Source: an uncultured Clostridia bacterium
Lineage (GTDB): Bacteria > Bacillota > Clostridia > UMGS1810
Assembly: GCA_934500705.1 (NCBI GenBank)
Contig: CAKSTI010000016.1
Span: 4,172 to 68,171 of the forward strand
Reading direction: 5' to 3'
DNA length: 64,000 bases
Both the position numbers and the translations under genes were made by a program. Below, one piece after another: positions 52,201 through 60,266 of this stretch. Numbering within the stretch: position 1 is the first letter of the stretch; every line of letters starts with the position of its first letter. The notes below the pieces were generated by a model, which was not told the origin of the DNA, made no database searches, and was given only the letters and a program-made list of their open reading frames with translations.

Positions 52201-52746
52201 CAGAACCACGAAAAACCTGAGGGCTACGACGCAAAATTTGCGGCATATCTTGACGGCGACGGTTTCTATCTTGTAGTTGACGTTGACGACCCGTCAATCC
52301 ACCAGCAAGACCCGGTTAACGAGTGGGCTTCAAACACGTGGATGTACGACAGTATGCAGTTTGCATTTGACTGCTACGGCACGGGTGACGCATCTATGAG
52401 AGCGGAATTCCAGGTTGGTATGTTTAAGGACAAACCGCTCCTTTACAAACACGCCGCACCCGAAATATCGTTTGCGATGGTAGAGGGCTGGCACGGTTCA
52501 AATACCGAGCTTGATGCCGATAAATACGCAAGGGTTGAAAACACAGACACGGGTCTGCGCTACAAGGTGTTTATACCTATGGGAGAGATGTATCCGTTCC
52601 AGTATTCGAGCAATACCGACCATCTGCGTTTCTCACTTCTTGTAAACGACAACAACGGCACCGGCAGGAGCTACTATGAGTGGACTTCCGGTATCGGCGG
52701 AAACAAAGACCCGAAACAGTTCGGCGCTTTGAAATTTAAGAAATAA
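49279..52746 (+). CDS. Giant secreted glycosidase (stalk, CBM, clan GH-A-like barrel, CBM9-like)
   Basis: About 1155 residues. The TTG at 49279 sits 6 nt after GGCGGTG; an in-frame GTG at 49270 lies within that site. Signal peptide to about residue 32 (VVSADG). Domains: stalk (CuAO-N-like, about 45-170, MMVPLSALGSMLDF and LLVPFDSLAEIFG); a jelly-roll CBM (about 180-350, KVILSEDFN to GGIYIDNIYLEE); an Ig-like domain (about 355-455); a TIM barrel (about 485-830) with the acid/base Glu627 in EFMNEPAYGN and a candidate nucleophile Glu725 in ATEEYLYSAYW; then beta domains and a C-terminal CBM9-like module (about 960-1150). The Asn-Glu-Pro pair points to clan GH-A (GH5/GH39-like); I cannot fix the family. 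Extracellular cleavage of a beta-linked glycan is likely. Confidence 0.75.
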   Translation: MKKSSLLKFITSAVVLTAMLFCLASVVSADGASNAGDILNSSIVLKTKAPFYIKHGEKVSYNADNSYYYPQYKNGEMMVPLSALGSMLDFTYTYNSEKEEAEISKDGTAYTIRAGADGIYADGKAAKYLKNPAVCGMGELLVPFDSLAEIFGYNIFKLNYEDLTVAAKCDESAITDEVKSAIYRTAVNDDKVILSEDFNSEPKWSAVMAWGGSGEAYNSTDCGKGADDKAAYLGATQRSFYQLMSQSVKYEHAKEYRITFDAKVTEDWQNLKITPVLWIYDSTGRFVGGTNFLTTCNMELSTDWKTFTYVMPKYYIKGSAYDDAASFQLALSISSTKTNEASGGIYIDNIYLEENMLPTDSVECDFVADKFASWYYPGETVTYTCKNPDALEGYKKVNITVYDDSKKAIFTASRPISEIVSKGWSYLPKDFGYYEVDFCVTADDGTVRKLVKGYTKTLTYDENGKPVYAHLNQPTSHFAVVSGPSKPMEQRNSMHMASVTPYQSSDTEFKLLDMLGISSLRLHYILWGNNYGGAGGIEDKPGVYNFDAADRWVKYSDQFGFKTVMANFFSTPIWAVEEKWRDTSNLAAFGYMYQKMAPENMEDLAEAIQEFYRHYKGKVDILEFMNEPAYGNTAYWADTPEKLAEMTKTAYKALRRVDPGKNMLMASASWNQGYALYNELISKDKEFYDSFDIFSFHSRYAGDLKNYRNSEAKNGYESKPAAATEEYLYSAYWAGQTKNHDISTMHYYACYFNHIKKGIEYVTMFEVQDNVPDEVRHAHNLAKLGASHTIGLFTSFPYVEPHKGAVAAYELYQTIGLDFTYAGEFDLGDGQKAVYFINDGEPLVYVWNSDEKPFYLSDTLKDALGENGKCKDFMGRDFDIDGEMQAMTMYCLTGFDKDKINAIASDEGKVLNDDFEREYYTCKMPEFIPVEEVVIDDTFDGVVIDNPDSAPFDKDTFELSDNIDWVTDNWNWVTQNHEKPEGYDAKFAAYLDGDGFYLVVDVDDPSIHQQDPVNEWASNTWMYDSMQFAFDCYGTGDASMRAEFQVGMFKDKPLLYKHAAPEISFAMVEGWHGSNTELDADKYARVENTDTGLRYKVFIPMGEMYPFQYSSNTDHLRFSLLVNDNNGTGRSYYEWTSGIGGNKDPKQFGALKFKK

Positions 52747-52799
52747 GGATTTTGAAAGACGGTTGCTTGTCAGCCGTCTTTCGGCAACGGAGGGAAACA

Positions 52800-55700
52800 A
52801 TGCGCAAAAAATTACTATCTTTACTGCTTGCTTTGCTGTGCGCAGTGAGCACATCCGTTACTGCACTCGGTGCAGACAGGTGTGCCGGCTTCCTCGGCGA
52901 GCACTACGACGTGTTGAGTTATGATTTTGAGGGGAGTGCTCCGTCTTTCGGTACGGTGTGTACGGGCATTGCCGATACCGCTGTGCTTAAAGTCGGAAAC
53001 GGCGCAAATATTTTAAACGGAACGGGCGCCTTTGCCGGCAAAACGTATCTTTCGTTCGCCGCTATGGCAGACGGGTTTGAAAGTTTTGTACTATCGGTAA
53101 ATTCCGCCCCGATTGTAGGCCTGTCAGCGGACGGCGACGATGCTCTCTGTACGGTAGGAGGGAAAAAGCTTTGCACCGTGCTTGGCGGCGAGTGGGCAGA
53201 GTTTGAAGTCTTTCTTGACACGTTTTCCAAAAAGGCTGCCGTTACCGTCACGCTGCCCACAGGCACTGTTGCCGAGGGTGATGTAACGCTTGCCGATGCA
53301 GAGCCTGTCAGCTCCGTAAGCTTTGGTGCACATGGCAGTGTTTATATTGACGATTTAAAAATGAGCCGCAGTATAAAGAGCTTTGACCGTGATATAATTA
53401 TAACCGGTGACGGCAACTGCATAGGCGCATTTTGCGAAAATCCGAAGGACGATAAACTCTATCTTGCCCAATTCAGAGAGAATACACTCATAAATTGCTC
53501 GGTTAGCGCAAACGGCTTTAAGTCGTTGTATGCGGAAGTATATATTAACGCCGATGTCAAAGAGGGCGACGTGTTCAAGGCATTTTTGTGGAACAGTGAC
53601 TTGGCACCGCAAAAAATCAACAGCATTTTAAGCTCAGAGGACGTTGAGGCTTCGGAGATAACCGTGTCCGGCAGTATTTCGGCAAACACGGTAAAGACAG
53701 GGGATAACGCTGTGTTTAATGTTTCTTTCTCCGACGGCTACAACGGCAGTTACAAAGTCGTTGTGTACGGCGAGGACGGACTGAGTACAACGCTCAACGG
53801 CAAAGCAGGCTCCGATGTGTCATTTGTACCGAGCGCTGCAGGTGAATATTCGGCTTTTCTCTATGCGCAAAGGGGCAAGCGCAGTGCTCTTGCCGGCAAA
53901 TGCACATTTTCGGCGGTTACACCGCTATCCGATAATTCTGTGCTGATGTTCCCGGCGGACAAAGATTACTATGTACTGAGCAGTAAGAGGGTAGTCTACG
54001 ATAACACCGATTACATTCCGCTGATGATTGGCGGTCACGTCTATATGACGGCGGACAGAATTAAAAAAATCACGGGCATAGAGATAAACGGCGGAAAAAT
54101 CTCATACCTCGGCAATTTGCTTGCAGAGTTTGACGAGCAGAGCGGTGCGGGTGCGGACGGTAAATTTTCCGTGAGCATTAAGCACGGTTTGTACTCGTTG
54201 GGCGATGTTTGCACGCTTTTGGGATTTAAAAGCGAGATGCAGTCGGACGTTTTGTGCATCTCAAAAGGAGAAAGCATTGATATATTCGATTGCCGTGATG
54301 TGCTCTTTGACACTCTTGCGGAGAAAACAAGCACCGGTTGTTTTGATTGGAGCAAAGGAACGCATACCGGCGGCACATATGACGCAGCCACCGGGATATT
54401 CAGCGTGGGGGCGGTACAGAGTTCTATGGCGGCATTCGGTTTTAAGAATATAGCCGGAGCTTTGAACGGCTCGCTTTATGAGGTGTCCTTTGATGTCAAG
54501 TATTCCGATGACTCAGAAAATATTATGCCTTGGGTGGGAATGTTCGGCACAAAGAACGGAACCTTTTCGAGCCTTCCGAGCGGTGTCGGCACTACCAAAG
54601 GAGAAAAGTGCAAATGGACTAAGGCGTATTCGTATTTTTCAAGACGAACAATGGACAGCGACGATTTTGATGCGGTGACGTTTTTCTATGTGGGCGTAAA
54701 ACGTGAGAAAGACGCAGCGGCGAGCGGCTCACTGCTTTTTAGAAACGTCCGTGTGCGTGAGGTGAGTATTCTGCCCGACAGCACGGAGTGCGAAATCGTA
54801 TGTGAAAAGTTTGCCTCCTGGCACACTTTGGACGAGGCGGTGACGTATAAGCCGAAAGACGGAAGTTTCAGCGGATTTGAAAGCGTAGTCGGCACGGTTT
54901 ACAATTCCGACGGCGATGCGGTTTTTGAAAAGGCGGTTTCCGCGGGAAAGTTTGCCAAAGACGGTTGGAGCTATACTCCCGACAGGCTCGGTTACTATGA
55001 GATAGAGTTTACCGGCATAAGAGATGACGGCAGCGAGAGCCTTTTGGTAAATGCCTACACGGAGAATTACTCCGGCAGCTATGTGGCATATGTACTGCCG
55101 AGGCGCAGTTTTGCCGTGTTAAAAGGTGCGGCAAAGCCTATGAAGCAAAGGTCGGATTTGCTTATGCTCTCCGACAGCGCCCTCTATGAAAACAACGTAA
55201 AAATTGCGGATATGATAGGCTTTTCCGGCATACGCATACACGGAGTTGCCTGGGGCGACACCGCAGGGGAAAAAGGCTTTCACAAAGCGAAGGGAAAATT
55301 TGACTGGACAACTGCCGACAGGCAGATAAACAATGTGAAAAAGTACGGATTTAAAAATGTGATAGCCAATATCTTTGCAACCCCTGCCTGGGCGGTGTCA
55401 CGTACCGATTACACAACCGACGTGGGTTATAACGGCGTTGGTTTGTACGACAAAAACTGCTATCCGCCCGATGACTTGGACGTTGCCCGTGAGGGTTGCG
55501 GCGAGTATGCAAAGCGGTACAAAGACGTAATAGATGCCATAGAGGTGTGGAACGAGCCTACATACGGCAACACCGCCTTTTGGTATCAGGGAAGCAGGAG
55601 CAATGCCGAAACGGAAAAGGAATTTGCCGATTTAACCGTTGCGGCGTCCGAGGCAATACGTGAAAATGCGCCGGGAGTCAAGGTATACACAGCCGGTTTT

Positions 55701-57107
55701 AATCAGGCGGACAGCTTTTTTAAAGCGCTATTAAAGCAGGACGGCTACGTCGACGCCTTTGACGGCGTAACCTGCCACGGCAGATACTCCGACCCGGAGG
55801 TTTACAGAGAGATTTTAGATACTAACAATCTATCGGACAAAGAGCTTTTAAACAGCGAGGGGTATTACTACGCATATTATGACGTGGGCGTTCCCAAGGA
55901 TTATAAGAAAAACAATATGGTGTTTTATCTCCAATATCTTAAACACATCAAAATGGGCGTGTCAAAGATAACTCATTTCAGCCTCTTTGACAACAACCCG
56001 GACGAAAGACGTGTTTACACAAAAGGGTGGAACTGCGCCGGGCTTTTCAGAGATTACCCGTACATCGAACCTCATCAGGGAGCCGTTGCGGCTTACAATC
56101 TTTTTGACGGTCTGGGCGCCGATGTTTCATTCGGAGGGGAATACGCCTTTTCAAACGGTGTGCGTGCCGTAAGCATAAATACCGACGGCGGTGTCAACGT
56201 GTATTTCTGGAATTCGGCGGACAGCGGTTTCTATCTCCCGTCGGAACTTGCCGATTGCGTCGGCTCGCAGAGCATACTTGCCGACTTTGAGGGCAACACG
56301 GCAGACAAGGATGCAAGGTTTGCATCGGTCAGAATGTACTGCATAGAAAATGCCGATGCTTTGTCAGTCGGCAAACTCACAAACACCGCCAATTCGGCGC
56401 TCAGCTCGGAGTTTATCGCTCCGTACTACACGTCCGACACGGGCAAGGACGACGGCAGTTACACTCCGATTGAGGGATATTACACCAAGGGAGCGCTGTT
56501 TGACAGGTCAACATTTACCGATACCGAAATGGAGCCTGTCTACAATTCCGACGGCGGAGTGTGGATAGCAAACGGCGAAAATGCGCAGGATATCTCGGCA
56601 AAGTTTGCCGTATCTTTTGACGGTTACGGAATGTACGTGAAGGCTGTTGTAAATGACGACCAATACGTAAACCATTCAAATCAGCTTGCAACAATGGCAA
56701 ATCACGACTCAATCCGCTTTGCCGTTGACTGCGGCGGCAGATGGCAGAACAGCGAACGTTCGGAGTTTATTGCCGGCTGCCAGGGAATAGTGAACAACGT
56801 ACTTTACAAATATTATGCGGCAGACAAGAACGAGGCGGTTGTTGAAAACTGGCACCCATCGGAAACGTCGCTCGGAAGCAATTATTTGAGGATAGTGCGC
56901 TCCGACGCCGACAAAACCACCACATACAGGGTGTTTGTGCCGTACAGTGAGCTGTATCCGCTCAATGAGTCAAAGGTTGACGGTGAGGTTAAATTTGCCC
57001 TCTCCGTAACCGACAGGGACGGCGGAACTATGAAGGGATATTTGTCATTCGGTATGGGACTTGCGGACACGCAGGTATGGAAGTATATGAATTTAAAATT
57101 GAAGTAA
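52800..57107 (+). CDS. Giant secreted glycosidase, paralogue of the preceding enzyme
   Basis: About 1435 residues; the ATG at 52800 follows GGAGGG. Signal peptide to about residue 27 (VTALGAD). An extra N-terminal beta-sandwich of about 180 residues and a further beta domain precede the parts shared with the upstream enzyme: stalk (about 390-485, YIPLMIGGHVYMTADRIKKI), jelly-roll CBM (about 500-640), TIM barrel (about 780-1120) with Glu919 in VWNEPTYGN and Glu1020 in LLNSEGYYYAYY, and a C-terminal CBM9-like module (about 1250-1430). HFSLFDNNPDERR aligns with FEVQDNVPDEVR of the paralogue. Tandem duplication followed by divergence is likely, giving different specificities on the same glycan. 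It ends at a bidirectional terminator. Confidence 0.75.
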   Translation: MRKKLLSLLLALLCAVSTSVTALGADRCAGFLGEHYDVLSYDFEGSAPSFGTVCTGIADTAVLKVGNGANILNGTGAFAGKTYLSFAAMADGFESFVLSVNSAPIVGLSADGDDALCTVGGKKLCTVLGGEWAEFEVFLDTFSKKAAVTVTLPTGTVAEGDVTLADAEPVSSVSFGAHGSVYIDDLKMSRSIKSFDRDIIITGDGNCIGAFCENPKDDKLYLAQFRENTLINCSVSANGFKSLYAEVYINADVKEGDVFKAFLWNSDLAPQKINSILSSEDVEASEITVSGSISANTVKTGDNAVFNVSFSDGYNGSYKVVVYGEDGLSTTLNGKAGSDVSFVPSAAGEYSAFLYAQRGKRSALAGKCTFSAVTPLSDNSVLMFPADKDYYVLSSKRVVYDNTDYIPLMIGGHVYMTADRIKKITGIEINGGKISYLGNLLAEFDEQSGAGADGKFSVSIKHGLYSLGDVCTLLGFKSEMQSDVLCISKGESIDIFDCRDVLFDTLAEKTSTGCFDWSKGTHTGGTYDAATGIFSVGAVQSSMAAFGFKNIAGALNGSLYEVSFDVKYSDDSENIMPWVGMFGTKNGTFSSLPSGVGTTKGEKCKWTKAYSYFSRRTMDSDDFDAVTFFYVGVKREKDAAASGSLLFRNVRVREVSILPDSTECEIVCEKFASWHTLDEAVTYKPKDGSFSGFESVVGTVYNSDGDAVFEKAVSAGKFAKDGWSYTPDRLGYYEIEFTGIRDDGSESLLVNAYTENYSGSYVAYVLPRRSFAVLKGAAKPMKQRSDLLMLSDSALYENNVKIADMIGFSGIRIHGVAWGDTAGEKGFHKAKGKFDWTTADRQINNVKKYGFKNVIANIFATPAWAVSRTDYTTDVGYNGVGLYDKNCYPPDDLDVAREGCGEYAKRYKDVIDAIEVWNEPTYGNTAFWYQGSRSNAETEKEFADLTVAASEAIRENAPGVKVYTAGFNQADSFFKALLKQDGYVDAFDGVTCHGRYSDPEVYREILDTNNLSDKELLNSEGYYYAYYDVGVPKDYKKNNMVFYLQYLKHIKMGVSKITHFSLFDNNPDERRVYTKGWNCAGLFRDYPYIEPHQGAVAAYNLFDGLGADVSFGGEYAFSNGVRAVSINTDGGVNVYFWNSADSGFYLPSELADCVGSQSILADFEGNTADKDARFASVRMYCIENADALSVGKLTNTANSALSSEFIAPYYTSDTGKDDGSYTPIEGYYTKGALFDRSTFTDTEMEPVYNSDGGVWIANGENAQDISAKFAVSFDGYGMYVKAVVNDDQYVNHSNQLATMANHDSIRFAVDCGGRWQNSERSEFIAGCQGIVNNVLYKYYAADKNEAVVENWHPSETSLGSNYLRIVRSDADKTTTYRVFVPYSELYPLNESKVDGEVKFALSVTDRDGGTMKGYLSFGMGLADTQVWKYMNLKLK

Positions 57108-57142
57108 AAAAACGGCGCTGTGTTAATATTGGCACAGCGCCG
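57106..57142. terminator. Convergent terminator
   Basis: CGGCGCTGTG (57113-57122) pairs with CACAGCGCCG (57133-57142), with seven T on the minus strand. It separates the surface-glycan operon from the opposing two-component genes. Confidence 0.85.
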
Positions 57143-57154
57143 CATATTGCAAAG

Positions 57155-57844
57155 TTATTCCTTTTTATCAAACATCTGCTGTTGCTTTTCGAGCAGTTCC
57201 ATAATTCCTATTTCACGCAGAAAAATGAGCATTTCCGCAACGTTTGAAAAATTCAGCTTTCTCAAAATATGCTTTATATGTATCTTGATGGTTTCCTCGG
57301 ACGAAAAGCGCATCTCGGCAATCTTGCGCCGAGAGTACTTTTGATAGAGCAGCCACAAAATTTCCTTTTCCGTCTGAGTCAGTTTAAAAAAGTGAGTTGT
57401 CATATACAGTATGCTTGCCTGCGACTTTTTGATGTTGTCCTTAACCGTTGCTGCAATGAGAGGACCTATAAAGTCGGTGCTTTGGTATATTTTCCTTATT
57501 GTGTCGCACAGCTTGTCCGGCTCTGTTTCTTTAATCATATAGTCCACCGCTCCGGCAAGATACGCCTCTACAATGAGGTCATCGTCATTGTGAATGGTGA
57601 GCATTATGATTTTTACATCGGGCAGAAATTTGGTGATTTCCTTTGTGGCGTCTATGCCGGCCTTGCTTGTGTCCATCTGAATATCCATAAGTATTATGTC
57701 CGGCTTGTGCTCCTTTGCCAAAATAACCGCCTCGTCCTTTGTGGCGGCACTGCATACAACGCACATATCCTCTTGGGCGTTGATTATGCCCGAAAAATGC
57801 GTCCGTATATCAACCAAATCGTCGCATATCATTACATTAATCAC
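57155..57844 (-). CDS. NarL/LuxR-type response regulator
   Basis: A 229-residue regulator. The receiver domain has the acidic pair MICDDLVDIR and the phospho-acceptor Asp54 in ILMDIQMD; the LuxR helix-turn-helix is at about 155-210 (LTQTEKEILWLLYQ, SSEETIKIHIKHILRKL). The GTG start overlaps the kinase stop by 4 bp, so the two proteins form a matched pair. Convergent to the glycosidase operon and divergent from the esterase/galactosidase pair, it probably regulates one or both. Confidence 0.92.
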   Translation of the reverse strand: MINVMICDDLVDIRTHFSGIINAQEDMCVVCSAATKDEAVILAKEHKPDIILMDIQMDTSKAGIDATKEITKFLPDVKIIMLTIHNDDDLIVEAYLAGAVDYMIKETEPDKLCDTIRKIYQSTDFIGPLIAATVKDNIKKSQASILYMTTHFFKLTQTEKEILWLLYQKYSRRKIAEMRFSSEETIKIHIKHILRKLNFSNVAEMLIFLREIGIMELLEKQQQMFDKKE

Positions 57845-59340
57845 TTTTCTATCACCTCATCTATATCGTCCGCCGGCAGTGCAATCTGAAATTCCGAGCA
57901 TTGCCCCGGCGTGCTTTTGACATTTACATATCCGGCGTGCTCGGACACGATGCTCTTAACATACGAAAGCCCTACGCCCCAGTTGTTAAACGTCTGCTTC
58001 GTGGAATAAAGCGGCTCAAATATTTTCTTTCTGTCTTTGCGTGTAATTCCCGTGCCGTTATCCTTTATGCTTATGCAGAGCCACGGGTATTCAAACCAGG
58101 TGGAGATGGTTATAACTCCGTCGTTACCGCCTTTTTTAACAATCGCCTCCGAGGCATTGGAAAACAGGTTTACAAGTGCCTCGGTTATTGCGTCATAATC
58201 GCCGTAGACAAAGGCGCCGGGGAAATTGTAATCTTTCTTTACCGTAATGCCGTCCGCTATTACTGTCTTTGAAAGGGCGTTGTTTATGCAATCGGAAACA
58301 TTGATGTAGTTGTACTCTATGGGGACGGAATTGTTGTAGAGGTTTAAAAACTTTCCCGTCCGCTTTACAATGTCGTCAATCTGCTTTTTCGCCTCGTCGA
58401 GGTGCGCCGTGCAGTCGGCTTTGCTCTGTGCGTTCTCGGCTTTTTGAATAAGCATTTTTATGGAAAAGAAAGCGTTTTTGTAGCTGTGGAACACGTGGCG
58501 AATGTTGCCGGACTCCAAGTTGCACTTTTTCTCTATCGGCTGAGGTTTTTTAAATATTGCCCGTTCGAGAATACTCGTCTTTTTGGAAAACAGCAGATTG
58601 TAAAACAGCGTCATAATCGTTAAAAGGATAGATGCGCATATTACTATGGTTATGCTCTTTACGCTGTCATCGTGTATTGTGTAAATGTCGTAGTTGTTTA
58701 TCATACCCTTTATGGGCATAAGAACGACTATGGATATGTAGATTAAGTTTATTATGAGCGTGAATATCAAAAGCAGCCTTAGCTGATGCTTTATAAAAAA
58801 CATTTTGGTCGTGTTTGACTGGATAAACAGCTTTACGCAGGCAATTATTCCCATTGAGAGCATCACCGTGTTTACAAAGTTGATGCCGGACTTTACCGCC
58901 TCGGCAATGAGCCGCTTGTCGCTGTATTCCATAGCACGCAGTTTTTCGAGAAACTGCGGCGAGTTTAAAACCTGCATTGCGGCACACAGCAAAACGGCAG
59001 CCGCCGTGCTCAGCATACGCCTTCTTTGTTTAAGGCTTGCGTCGTGCGTGATTAGCATTACGGATGCTATGAAAAATATGTTAAGTGAGGCGTTTGCGAG
59101 CGTTTTAATGTCGGCAAATGTGAACGGAATTTTTGAAAAAGTGTTGTATATGTCGTATTCAAGATTGTTCACAATAAAGCTGGTTGCAAAGTACATTCTT
59201 ATAGTGAGCATAATGTTTGAAAACATTATGAGTATTATAGCGAATAATTCAAAGGAAAAAATGGATGAGTAAAGGCTCTTTGGCTCTTTTATCAGAATAT
59301 ATATTATCAGTACCGTAAGCAGCAGTATAATATAGAGCAT
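57841..59340 (-). CDS. Membrane sensor histidine kinase
   Basis: A 499-residue kinase. The N-terminal half has about seven hydrophobic segments (residues about 3-18, 30-50, 75-98, 108-122, 155-172, 187-210, 228-252) without a large extracellular domain, so it may sense within the membrane or through a partner. His285 in the HSYKN motif is the likely phosphorylation site, of the H-x-x-K-N form found in NarL-partner and GHKL-type kinases rather than the HisKA H-E-x-x-P form. The ATPase domain carries N box LVNLFSNASEAI, SIKDNGTGI (G1) and WGVGLSYVKSIV (G2). It is upstream of, and overlaps by 4 bp with, the response regulator. Confidence 0.88.
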   Translation of the reverse strand: MLYIILLLTVLIIYILIKEPKSLYSSIFSFELFAIILIMFSNIMLTIRMYFATSFIVNNLEYDIYNTFSKIPFTFADIKTLANASLNIFFIASVMLITHDASLKQRRRMLSTAAAVLLCAAMQVLNSPQFLEKLRAMEYSDKRLIAEAVKSGINFVNTVMLSMGIIACVKLFIQSNTTKMFFIKHQLRLLLIFTLIINLIYISIVVLMPIKGMINNYDIYTIHDDSVKSITIVICASILLTIMTLFYNLLFSKKTSILERAIFKKPQPIEKKCNLESGNIRHVFHSYKNAFFSIKMLIQKAENAQSKADCTAHLDEAKKQIDDIVKRTGKFLNLYNNSVPIEYNYINVSDCINNALSKTVIADGITVKKDYNFPGAFVYGDYDAITEALVNLFSNASEAIVKKGGNDGVITISTWFEYPWLCISIKDNGTGITRKDRKKIFEPLYSTKQTFNNWGVGLSYVKSIVSEHAGYVNVKSTPGQCSEFQIALPADDIDEVIEK

Positions 59341-59388
59341 AGCATCTCGTTCCTCACTGTATTAATAATTGAATTATACCATATAAGT

Positions 59389-59408
59389 GCAAGCCGCAAT
59401 CGGCTTGC
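59389..59408. repeat. Small hairpin next to the large palindrome
   Basis: GCAAGCCG (59389-59396) and CGGCTTGC (59401-59408) pair around CAAT. It lies in the leader of the kinase gene if that is transcribed from the 59471 promoter. Confidence 0.6.
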
Positions 59409-59421
59409 TGCACACCGGTTC

Positions 59422-59473
59422 AATAAACGCATAGTTGTTTTTAGCTGCGGCTAAAAACAACTATGCGTTTATT
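59422..59473. repeat. Perfect inverted repeat with 24-bp arms
   Basis: Positions 59422-59445 and 59450-59473 are exact complements around TGCG (arm ends AATAAACGC and TTTTTAGC). It is the longest perfect palindrome I saw here, lying between the divergent kinase and esterase genes. On the minus strand it begins within the -10 element of a promoter, so a transcript would start with this hairpin. No T run follows on either side, so it is not a terminator. Confidence 0.85.
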
Positions 59474-59499
59474 ATACCATTAAATACTTTTAAAATCAA
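59471..59499 (-). promoter_or_regulatory. Promoter of the two-component operon
   Basis: Minus strand TTGATT (59494-59499), 17 bp, TATAAT (59471-59476) with an extended TGG; it reads straight into the 24-bp-arm palindrome. A second TGGTATAAT is found on the same strand around 59375, nearer the kinase gene. Confidence 0.65.
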
Positions 59500-59517
59500 G
59501 GTTATAAAATATAACAC

Positions 59518-59546
59518 TTGAATAAAAGCTTTCCATATGTTATCAT
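59518..59546 (+). promoter_or_regulatory. Candidate promoter of the esterase/alpha-galactosidase genes
   Basis: TTGAAT (59518-59523), 17 bp, TATCAT (59541-59546). The start would fall close to the RBS (AGGAG at 59555), so the 5' leader would be very short. Confidence 0.4.
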
Positions 59547-59567
59547 CGGGTACAAGGAGTGATTGCT

Positions 59568-60266
59568 ATGTGTATTTCCGCAAATGCCGCCGGCAACAAC
59601 GTGTCGGCGCAAAATCAGCTTGACATCAATAAATACGTGCAGATTTTTAAGGGAGAAGATTCTAAGGTTAAAGTGCTCTTTGTCGGCAACTCCATCACCC
59701 GCCACGCCCCCAAGGCTGACATCGGGTGGAGCGGCGACTGGGGTATGGCGGCATCCTGTCGGGAGAAGGACTACGTGCACCTTGTGGTAAGCGCACTGGA
59801 CAAGAGGTATAACGGCGTTGACTACTGCATTGCCCAAGCGGCGCTGTGGGAAGTCAACTACTTTGACGGCGATAAGGTTTTAAATGAGTATTATACTGCG
59901 GCGAGGGACTTTGACGCCGATATTGTGATAATCAGAATAGGCGAGAATATCAACAGGGACAAAAACAAGGAAATTCCCTGCAAACCGTACTTTGCGGATA
60001 TGATTAAATTCTTTGCCAAAAATCCGTCCGCACAGGTCATCGTGACCGACAACTTCTGGAAGGTCGAGGCGCTCGACAAGGCGTTTGGTGAGGTTGTTGC
60101 CGAAAATGGCTACACCTACTGCCACATCGGAGATTTGGAGGACGACGAAAAGACAATGGCTTTCGGACAGTTTGAGCATCACGGCGTATGCCTGCACCCG
60201 TCCGATTACGGAATGAAGTGCATTGCGGACAGAATTATTAAAGAGGTGCGGTATGAAAAAATATAA
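59568..60266 (+). CDS. SGNH/GDSL hydrolase (probable carbohydrate esterase)
   Basis: A 232-residue hydrolase. The ATG at 59568 follows AGGAG at 8 nt. Block I serine is in VLFVGNSITRHAPK; VIIRIGENIN is block III (GxN); the catalytic Asp/His pair is suggested by GVCLHPSDYG. No signal peptide is present, so it acts in the cytoplasm. It overlaps the alpha-galactosidase by 14 bp, suggesting removal of acyl or acetyl groups from imported galactosyl oligosaccharides before glycoside cleavage. The substrate is inferred from context. Confidence 0.8.
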   Translation: MCISANAAGNNVSAQNQLDINKYVQIFKGEDSKVKVLFVGNSITRHAPKADIGWSGDWGMAASCREKDYVHLVVSALDKRYNGVDYCIAQAALWEVNYFDGDKVLNEYYTAARDFDADIVIIRIGENINRDKNKEIPCKPYFADMIKFFAKNPSAQVIVTDNFWKVEALDKAFGEVVAENGYTYCHIGDLEDDEKTMAFGQFEHHGVCLHPSDYGMKCIADRIIKEVRYEKI

